This document shows, one piece after another, positions 29,758-35,549 of a DNA stretch of 35,549 nucleotides. The stretch covers positions 1 through 35,549 of the forward strand of contig JAEWIV010000541.1 of NCBI GenBank assembly GCA_023386865.1, written 5' to 3'. The number at the start of each line of letters is the position of its first letter. Position 1 is the first letter of the stretch. The notes beneath the pieces were generated by a model. It did no database searches. It was not told where the DNA came from and saw only the letters and a program-made list of their open reading frames with translations. The position numbers and the translations under genes were made by a program. The stretch is from Pseudomonadota bacterium (GTDB lineage Bacteria > Pseudomonadota > Alphaproteobacteria > Reyranellales > Reyranellaceae).

Positions 29758-30627
29758 ATGAGCTCGTCGGACATGGCCACCGCCCTCGAGATCAACGAAC
29801 CGTTGCTGCGCCGACGGCCCTTGCCGCGGCCCGGCGACGGCAAGGAGGAGCGCGGGCGGCTGCTGATCCTCGCAGGCTCGACAGAACTGCCGGGTGCGGC
29901 GTTCCTGGCCGGAGACGCCGCCCTGCGGGCGGGCGCCGGCAAGCTGTTCGTGGCGACGGCGCCCGTGGGCATTATCGCGCTCGGCATGGCGCTGCCCGAA
30001 GCCCGTATTGCCGCGCTGCCGGAAAGGCCGCGGCGGCTCTTGTTCGAGGAGCGCGACGCCCTGGTGATCGGCCCGGGAATGGATAGCAGGGCCGCCATTC
30101 GGTGGGCGGACACCGCCCTCAGCCATGTCGACCTGCCGTTGCTGCTCGACGCGGCGGCACTGGAGAAGCTGTGGAGCAATCCGCGACTGCGTCGGCGCCG
30201 TGACCGCGGTGGCGGCAACGCCTGCATCGTCACCCCGAATGGCGGCGAGTTGGCGGCCATGATGGGCCGCGACAGGCAAGCGATCATGGACGACCCGCTC
30301 GGCGCTGCAATCGAGGCGGCAACTCGCCTCGGTGTGATCGTCGTGCTGAAGGCCGCGGCCACCACCGTCGTCGCGACTGCCGGGACCGAGCTCTTCTTCC
30401 ATCACGCCCGTATTCCCGGTCTTGCCGTCTCCGGCTCCGGGGACGTCTTGTCGGGACTGATCGGCGGCCTGCTGGCGCGTGGTGCTCCTGCCGTCGACGC
30501 CTGCCTCTGGGGCGTCTGGCTTCATGCCCAGGCCGGCAAGCGGATGGCGGCCCGGCAGGGCGGCATCGGCTATCGCGCCGCCGAGCTCGCCAAAGAGGTT
30601 CCGATCCTGATGGACGGCATGCGTTAG
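29758..30627 (+). CDS. nnrD: ADP/ATP-dependent NAD(P)H-hydrate dehydratase
   Basis: 289 residues, the YjeF C-terminal (ribokinase-like) domain alone. Hallmarks: GRLLILAGSTELPGAAFLAGDAALRAGAGKLFVAT near 34, ALVIGPGMDS, PLLLDAAAL, CIVTPNGGELAAMMG and AVSGSGDVLSGLIGGLLARG. It repairs the hydrated, damaged forms of NADH and NADPH. The N-terminal epimerase domain found in the fused Nnr of many bacteria is missing, so the epimerase must be encoded elsewhere. The usual GTGD motif reads GSGD. ATG 29758 is preferred, with GTG 29749 and ATG 29773 as alternatives; none has a strong ribosome site. Confidence 0.92.
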   Translation: MSSSDMATALEINEPLLRRRPLPRPGDGKEERGRLLILAGSTELPGAAFLAGDAALRAGAGKLFVATAPVGIIALGMALPEARIAALPERPRRLLFEERDALVIGPGMDSRAAIRWADTALSHVDLPLLLDAAALEKLWSNPRLRRRRDRGGGNACIVTPNGGELAAMMGRDRQAIMDDPLGAAIEAATRLGVIVVLKAAATTVVATAGTELFFHHARIPGLAVSGSGDVLSGLIGGLLARGAPAVDACLWGVWLHAQAGKRMAARQGGIGYRAAELAKEVPILMDGMR

Positions 30628-30722
30628 CGCGCACACAGGCGAGTGTTGCAGCAGAATCGATTCGCGCAGGGAGCCGGTGGGGGCCGCGTGCGTTGTATCG
30701 GCTTGCTCCTGAGGAATCGTCC

Positions 30723-32951
30723 GTGTTCGAACCGTCTGTCCGCCGCTCGCGCCTCTCGGAGGGGCTGCCTTATCCTCTCGGCGCGACCTGGGACGGGTTG
30801 GGGGTCAACTTCGCGCTGTTCTCGGCCCACGCCACCAAGGTCGAGCTCTGCCTGTTCGAGGATGGCGGCAGGCGCGAGGTCGAGCGCGTCACCTTGCCGG
30901 AGTACACCGACGAGGTCTGGCACGGCTACCTGCCGGATGCGCGGCCGGGCACGGTCTACGGCTATCGCGTGCACGGGCCCTACGAGCCGGCTGCCGGCCA
31001 TCGCTTCAATCCCAACAAGCTGCTGCTCGATCCGTACGCCCGGCAGGCGATCGGCCGCATCGAATGGAATCCCGCGCTGTTCGGCTACCGGGTCGAGACC
31101 GGCGACGATCTGACCTTCGACGAGCGCGACAGCGCGCCTTTCAACATGAAGGCCTGCGTCATCGACACCGCCTTCACCTGGGGCAACGGCCGGCGGCGGA
31201 TCCCGTGGGAGAACACGGTCATCTACGAGACCCACGTGCGCGGCCTCACGCGGCGTCATCCGGCGCTGCCGGAAGGCCTGCGCGGCACCTATGCCGGCCT
31301 CGCCAGCGCGGAGATCACCGCCTATTTCTCGTCGCTCGGCGTCACCACGGTCGAGCTCCTGCCGGTGCACACCTTCGTCGACGACAGCCACCTGCTCGAC
31401 AAGGGACTGCGGAACTACTGGGGCTACAACTCCATCGGCTTCTTCGCTCCGGCGCGGCGCTACGCGGCCAATGCCGATTTCGCCTTCGCCGAGTTCAAGG
31501 AGATGGCGGCACACCTGCACGAGGCCGGCCTCGAGCTGATCCTCGACGTCGTCTACAACCACACCGCCGAAGGCAACGAGCGCGGCCCGACCCTGTCGTT
31601 CAAGGGCATCGACAACGCCTCGTACTACCGATTGGCGCCCGACCGGCGCTACTACATCAACGACACCGGCACCGGCAATACGGTGAACCTCAGCAACAGC
31701 CGCGTCCTGCAGATGGTGATGGACAGCCTGCGCTACTGGGCCAACGACATGCGGGTCGACGGCTTCCGCTTCGACCTCGCCACCATCCTGGGCCGCGAGC
31801 CGCACGGCTTCGAGGAGGGCGGCCGCTTTCTCGACGCCTGCCGCCAGGACCCGACGCTTTCCCAGGTCAAGCTGATCGCCGAACCCTGGGATGTCGGCCC
31901 CGGTGGCTACCAGGTCGGCCGGTTCTCCCCGGGCTGGGCGGAATGGAACGATCGCTATCGCGACACGGTGCGCGCCTACTGGCGCGGCGACGACGGCCGG
32001 CTGCCGGAGCTGGCGGCGCGTCTCACCGCCTCGGCCGATCTCTTTGCCGAGCGCGGCCGCAAGCCGTGGGCCTCGATCAACTTCGTGGCCGCGCACGACG
32101 GCTTCACGCTCGCCGACCTCGTCTCCTACAACGACAAGCACAACGAGGCGAATGGCGAGGACAACCGCGACGGCCACAGCCACAACCTCTCGGCCAATTA
32201 CGGCATCGAAGGTCCGACCGACGATCCCGCCATCCGCTCGGTGCGGCTGGTGCAGATGCGCAACATGCTGGCGACGCTGCTGCTCTCGCGCGGCACACCC
32301 ATGCTGCCGGGCGGCGACGAGTTCGGCCGCAGCCAGGGCGGCAACAACAACAGCTACTGCCAGGACAACGAGATCTCGTGGCTCGATTGGCAGGGCATAG
32401 GACCGGACGGCCGCGCCCAGGCCGAGTTCGTGCGCAAGCTCGTGATGATCCGCCGCGCGCTGCCGATGCTGCGGCGCGGCCGTTTCCTGACCGGCGCCTA
32501 CGACGAGGAGATCGGCGTCAAGGACGTGACCTGGCTGCGGCCGGACGGCGAGGAGATGGATCCCGACAGCTGGAACGACTCGCATGCGCGCAGCCTCGGC
32601 GTGCTGCTCGACGGCCGGGCGCAGGAGACCGGCATACGGCGGGTGGGCGACGATTCGACCCTGCTGATCGTGCTGAACGCGCATGTCGACGTCGTGCCCT
32701 TCACCATGCCGGCGGCGGCGGGCGGCAGCCGCTGGATCAAGCTCCTGGACACCCACGCGCCCGACGACACGGGGCTCGGCAGGACCAGGTTCGGCGAGCG
32801 CTACGAGGTGCCGGGGCGTGCCTTGCTGCTGTTCGTGCTGCAGCCCTCGCGCACGCCGCAGCGCGCCACCGCGGCGGAGCGATCCTTCCAGCGGGTCGTC
32901 CAGACCGTCCAGGAAGCGGCCTTGAAGGCGGTGAGGTTCGGTTTCGAGTGA
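30723..32951 (+). CDS. glgX: Glycogen debranching enzyme
   Basis: 742 residues from GTG 30723, supported by TGAGGAA upstream. A CBM48-type N-terminus (LGATWDGLGVNFALFSAHATKVELCLF) precedes a GH13 barrel. The nucleophile is D351 in DGFRFDLA, the acid/base E387 in LIAEPWDVGPGGYQVG, and the third acid D459 in VAAHDGFTLADLVSYNDKHNEANGEDNRDG; this last phrase is diagnostic of GlgX. It hydrolyses alpha-1,6 branch points left by glycogen phosphorylase. The other glycogen genes are not adjacent in this window. Confidence 0.97.
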   Translation: MFEPSVRRSRLSEGLPYPLGATWDGLGVNFALFSAHATKVELCLFEDGGRREVERVTLPEYTDEVWHGYLPDARPGTVYGYRVHGPYEPAAGHRFNPNKLLLDPYARQAIGRIEWNPALFGYRVETGDDLTFDERDSAPFNMKACVIDTAFTWGNGRRRIPWENTVIYETHVRGLTRRHPALPEGLRGTYAGLASAEITAYFSSLGVTTVELLPVHTFVDDSHLLDKGLRNYWGYNSIGFFAPARRYAANADFAFAEFKEMAAHLHEAGLELILDVVYNHTAEGNERGPTLSFKGIDNASYYRLAPDRRYYINDTGTGNTVNLSNSRVLQMVMDSLRYWANDMRVDGFRFDLATILGREPHGFEEGGRFLDACRQDPTLSQVKLIAEPWDVGPGGYQVGRFSPGWAEWNDRYRDTVRAYWRGDDGRLPELAARLTASADLFAERGRKPWASINFVAAHDGFTLADLVSYNDKHNEANGEDNRDGHSHNLSANYGIEGPTDDPAIRSVRLVQMRNMLATLLLSRGTPMLPGGDEFGRSQGGNNNSYCQDNEISWLDWQGIGPDGRAQAEFVRKLVMIRRALPMLRRGRFLTGAYDEEIGVKDVTWLRPDGEEMDPDSWNDSHARSLGVLLDGRAQETGIRRVGDDSTLLIVLNAHVDVVPFTMPAAAGGSRWIKLLDTHAPDDTGLGRTRFGERYEVPGRALLLFVLQPSRTPQRATAAERSFQRVVQTVQEAALKAVRFGFE

Positions 32952-33116
32952 CGCTGCCGCGCTGGACCGTCGCACACATTGTCTGCACGGCGGCTGCACG
33001 CCTTTGTGACATAAGCGGTTGCGCCGCCGGGCCGGACGGGATTAGCTGCTGCCTCACCCCCGACACGATGTACGCGCACGGTCTTTGGCCCATCGACGCC
33101 GCAGCGAGGAGGACTC

Positions 33117-33797
33117 ATGGTCAGGGGCGTTCTTGTTCCCTTGTCGCCGGAAGACGAGATAGCGCTGCGCCGGCTGGCGGCCAGTGCGCGCGAGGGCGCG
33201 CTCGGCATGACGGCCCGCATGACCGAGCGCTTGCGCCAGCTCGGCCTTGCCGAGCGCGTCGCGGGCGCCTGGCGGCTGACGCCGCTCGGCAAGCGTCGGC
33301 TGAGCGGTTTGCCCAAGCCGCCGCTGCAGACCAGGGCGAAACCGGTGATCGACAGCATCCTCGACCGCTATATTCCTCTGGCGCTGGCGAGGGGCATCGC
33401 CCGACCGGAACAAACGCCCGAAGAGCAGTCCGGCCGGCCGCCGCGCATCCTGCTGGCGGAAGACTGTTATCTCGAGGCCGATGCGCTGAGCCGGCTGCTG
33501 CGCGAATCGGGCTTCGAGGTCGTGGGCCCCGTGGCGCGCTTCGACCAGGCGATGTCCCTGGCCAGGGGGCAGTCGCTCGATGCCGCGCTGCTCGACATCG
33601 ACCTCGACGGCGAGAAATCCTTCGCGGTGGCGAGCACGCTGCACCGACGCAGCGTGCCGGTGGCCTTCGTCTCGGGCCATGCGCCGACGATCGTGCCGCC
33701 GGCGGTCGAGCTGCAGGCCATGCCGTTCGTGGCCAAGCCATTCGTCAACGAGGATCTCGTCACCGTGGTGAAATCGCTGGCGCAATCCCAGGCCTGA
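33117..33797 (+). CDS. Response regulator with N-terminal wHTH-like region and C-terminal receiver
   Basis: 226 residues from ATG 33117, with AGGAGG upstream. Residues 1-65 look like a small winged-helix domain (SPEDEIALRRLAAS, TARMTERLRQLGLAERVAGAWRLTPLGKRRL). A linker of about 45 residues follows, then a receiver (110-225) with E115/D116, phospho-acceptor D160 in LLDIDLDG, the switch region FVSGHA and K207 in FVAKPF. Most DNA-binding response regulators have the receiver first; here the order is reversed. The N-terminal assignment is by pattern only. No kinase lies nearby. It follows glgX after a 165-base gap. Confidence 0.88.
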   Translation: MVRGVLVPLSPEDEIALRRLAASAREGALGMTARMTERLRQLGLAERVAGAWRLTPLGKRRLSGLPKPPLQTRAKPVIDSILDRYIPLALARGIARPEQTPEEQSGRPPRILLAEDCYLEADALSRLLRESGFEVVGPVARFDQAMSLARGQSLDAALLDIDLDGEKSFAVASTLHRRSVPVAFVSGHAPTIVPPAVELQAMPFVAKPFVNEDLVTVVKSLAQSQA

Positions 33798-33858
33798 GGG
33801 CGATCCGTCGAGCCGGATGAGGCGGTCCTCGGCCAGGGCGCGCCGTTCGAACCACGGC

Positions 33859-33873
33859 AGGCCGCTGCGGCCT
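33859..33873. terminator. Short hairpin between convergent genes
   Basis: AGGCCG-CTG-CGGCCT forms a six-base-pair stem with a three-base loop immediately before the minus-strand stop. It lies in the 75-base gap between the convergent response regulator and DUF1304 genes. Its small size and lack of a T tract make it only a weak terminator candidate. Confidence 0.35.
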
Positions 33874-34250
33874 CACAGCCGATGCCGCACCCGCGGCGCC
33901 GGAGCGGCGAGCACCGCGAGCAGCGCGGCCAGCGCCGGTGCGGCCTGGATGTAGAGGATCGACATCTTGGCGGTCAGCCCGCCATAGACACCGGCCACGA
34001 TCGCGCAGCACAGGAAGAACACCTTCACGTCGCGCCGGTCGGCGATCAGGCCCCACAGCAGCCCGGCGGCGAGGAAGCCGTTGTAGAGGCCTTGGTTGGC
34101 CGCCAGCACCTTGGAAGCCTCGGCGAATTCCGGCGTCGTATCGAAGACGCGATGGCCGATCGGGTTCGTCCAAAGGAACATCTCGAGGGCGAGGAAGGCC
34201 GCGTGGCTCAACGCCACGATCGTCACCAGCAGCAGCGCGATGATCCGCAT
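33873..34250 (-). CDS. DUF1304 family membrane protein
   Basis: 125 residues from ATG 34250, with GGGGGAGAA upstream. Four hydrophobic helices and the family phrases ALEMFLWTNP, VLAANQGLYNGFLAAGLLWG and AAPALAALLAVL identify DUF1304. The function of the family is not established. It may be cotranscribed with the DUF488 gene upstream (48-base gap). Confidence 0.95.
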   Translation of the reverse strand: MRIIALLLVTIVALSHAAFLALEMFLWTNPIGHRVFDTTPEFAEASKVLAANQGLYNGFLAAGLLWGLIADRRDVKVFFLCCAIVAGVYGGLTAKMSILYIQAAPALAALLAVLAAPAPRVRHRL

Positions 34251-34298
34251 CGGTTCTTCTCCCCCGCGATGGGCACGAGGCTACCATGGGGCGCCTCG

Positions 34299-34853
34299 TC
34301 AGGCGCGCTTCATCGCCCGCTCGCGCTTGTGGTAGGCGCGGGCCAGGCGCCGGCTGCGATCCTCGCCGGTGGTGAACAGATCCGGCGCTCCTTCGCCGCT
34401 CGTGGCGAGCAGTTCCTCCTCGAGCACGGCGTGCGGCTTGCGCTTGCCGTCGGCCAGCAGGTGCTCGATCTCCACGCCGCGCTCGGCCAGCCGCCGCGAT
34501 ACCAGGACGGTGCGATGGCAGTCGAGCGGCTCCTTCTCGGCGCACATCAGGCAGAGGGTTGCTTCGGCCGAGCCGGCGATCAGCCGGTCGAGCGCCGCCT
34601 GGAAGTCCGGCCGGCTGGCCAGTGCGTCGTAATCGGCTCCGTCCTTCGGCTTGCCGCCCAATGCCGCGCCCTCGTAGCGGTACAGGATGCCGGCCGCCGA
34701 CAGGCTCTGCGCCAGGCGCTCGCGGCCGAACTGCGGGAAGCGCCGCGAGTACGGCGTCGATCGCACGTCGACCACGGCTTCGACGCCGCCCGCCTTCAAC
34801 AGGTCGACGAAGCGGCCGATCGGTTGGTTGGAGTGGCCGATCGTCTTGATCAT
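34299..34853 (-). CDS. DUF488 family protein
   Basis: 184 residues. The family pattern is complete: KTIGHSNQPIGRFVDLLKAGGVEAVVDVRSTPYSRRFPQF at the N-terminus and CLMCAEKEPLDCHRTVLVSRRLAERGVEIEHLL in the second half. The conserved cysteine/histidine set (CLMCAE, DCHR) suggests a metal or redox site, but the biochemical role is unproven. The C-terminal 45 residues are a basic extension. The ribosome site is weak. Confidence 0.95.
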   Translation of the reverse strand: MIKTIGHSNQPIGRFVDLLKAGGVEAVVDVRSTPYSRRFPQFGRERLAQSLSAAGILYRYEGAALGGKPKDGADYDALASRPDFQAALDRLIAGSAEATLCLMCAEKEPLDCHRTVLVSRRLAERGVEIEHLLADGKRKPHAVLEEELLATSGEGAPDLFTTGEDRSRRLARAYHKRERAMKRA

Positions 34854-34898
34854 GCAGCCATCAAGGGATCGTCCGCGGTCGATGTCAAACCGCGACAG

Positions 34899-35549
34899 TC
34901 ACGCCAGGCGGCGCACCAGGTCGACGAAGCCCAAGGTCGCGGCCGAGCGTTCGTCGGCGCGGCAGGCGAGATTGAGCGGCACCCTGATCGCCGGCCTGCC
35001 GCTCAGCGGGCGATAGCTGACGCCCTCGAGCGGCAGGCGGCTGAGCGACGCCGGCACGATGGTGATGCCGAGCCCCGCGGCCACCAGGTTCAACGTCGAG
35101 ACGATGCGGGGCGCTTCCTGCACGACCTGCGGACTGAAGCCCGCCTCGCTGCAGGCGCCGATGATGACGTCGTAGAGGCCGCGCCCGTCGGGGCGGCGGT
35201 AGAGAATGAAGGTCTCGTGCGCGAGATCCTTGAGGGTGAGGCGCCGCTGGCGCACCAGGCGATGGCGCGTCGGCAGGGCTGCGACCATGTCCTCCTGCAG
35301 GAGCGCATGGACCGCCAGGCCTTGCGGTTCGGCCAGGCTCGACCGGATGAAGGCAATGTCCAGGCGCTCTTCGCGCAGGCCGGCCAGGAGCTCGGCCGAG
35401 CCCGTCTCCTCCAGCACGAAGGAGACGTCGGGCCGGCCGGCGCGGAATTCGCGGATGGCGCGCGCCACCAGCGGGTGGAAAGGCGCCGACGTGGTGAAGC
35501 CGACAGCGATGCGCCCGACCTCGCCGCGCGCGGTGCGGCGGGCGCTGTG
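34899..35549 (-). CDS. LysR-type regulator, effector-binding domain, cut by window edge
   Basis: The open frame continues without interruption to base 35549 and lacks a start, so the N-terminal helix-turn-helix is outside the window. The visible 216 residues begin RTARGEVGRIAVGFTTSAPFHPLV, the standard opening of a LysR effector domain, and contain ERLDIAFIRSS, HRLVRQRRLTLKDLAHETFILY and VAAGLGITIVPASLSRLPLEGV. The target genes would normally be divergent from it, off to the right. It is separated by 45 bases from DUF488 on the same strand. Confidence 0.93.
   Translation of the reverse strand, partial: HSARRTARGEVGRIAVGFTTSAPFHPLVARAIREFRAGRPDVSFVLEETGSAELLAGLREERLDIAFIRSSLAEPQGLAVHALLQEDMVAALPTRHRLVRQRRLTLKDLAHETFILYRRPDGRGLYDVIIGACSEAGFSPQVVQEAPRIVSTLNLVAAGLGITIVPASLSRLPLEGVSYRPLSGRPAIRVPLNLACRADERSAATLGFVDLVRRLA

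Overview
The window looks like chromosomal DNA of a GC-rich alphaproteobacterium, possibly a soil Reyranella-like or other Hyphomicrobiales/Rhodospirillales lineage. This is inferred from gene content (several luciferase-like oxidoreductases, NIPSNAP, TauD, IorAB-type genes), base composition and the intergenic repeat style; no rRNA or tRNA is present to confirm it. Nothing points to a phage, plasmid, transposase or CRISPR array.

Layout. (1) 1-5.3 kb: a 258-bp near-perfect palindrome at the window edge, a truncated DUF4114-type gene end, and on the minus strand a 1589-residue glycan-degrading enzyme with three CBM2-like modules, five Calx-beta modules, a GH5 cellulase-type domain and a GH18 chitinase-type domain. 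(2) 5.5-7.3 kb: a divergent LytS/LytTR two-component pair. (3) 7.4-17.2 kb: a catabolic island in three transcription units. One is an alpha/beta-hydrolase-fold protein, two luciferase-like (LLM) enzymes and a two-subunit molybdenum hydroxylase. The second is TauD, NIPSNAP and a third LLM on the minus strand. The third is a divergent VOC dioxygenase-like gene. A small secreted Cys-rich protein lies between the first two. (4) 17.2-21.9 kb: a membrane protein, an M23 peptidase, DgoK, a small protein, a PRC-barrel protein and an SDR. (5) 21.9-25.2 kb: a second large glycanase-like protein (GH64-like N-terminus, DUF4114 C-terminus). (6) 25.4-35.5 kb: small proteins, a cyclase-FHA fusion, an orphan oligopeptide-type binding protein, two atypical response regulators, NAD(P)HX dehydratase, GlgX, DUF1304, DUF488 and a LysR regulator running off the edge.

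How it fits together. The two large glycan-active proteins and the DUF4114 fragment have no N-terminal signal peptide and, by reading, no cysteine, although their domains are normally extracellular. The simplest inference is export by a type I-like route whose genes are outside the window. Cellulase, chitinase and beta-1,3-glucanase-type domains together suggest attack on fungal or oomycete walls or plant litter. The central island probably oxidises an organic (hetero)aromatic or similar compound, but its substrate cannot be read from sequence.

Most notable: the GH5 domain is spliced into the middle of a Calx-beta module; the Calx-beta modules fall into two families of near-identical DNA repeats; one alpha/beta-hydrolase has glycine where the nucleophilic serine should be; one response regulator has its wHTH-like region before rather than after the receiver; and several intergenic palindromes sit in divergent promoters or across convergent stop codons. 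The 258-bp terminal palindrome may be an assembly artefact.
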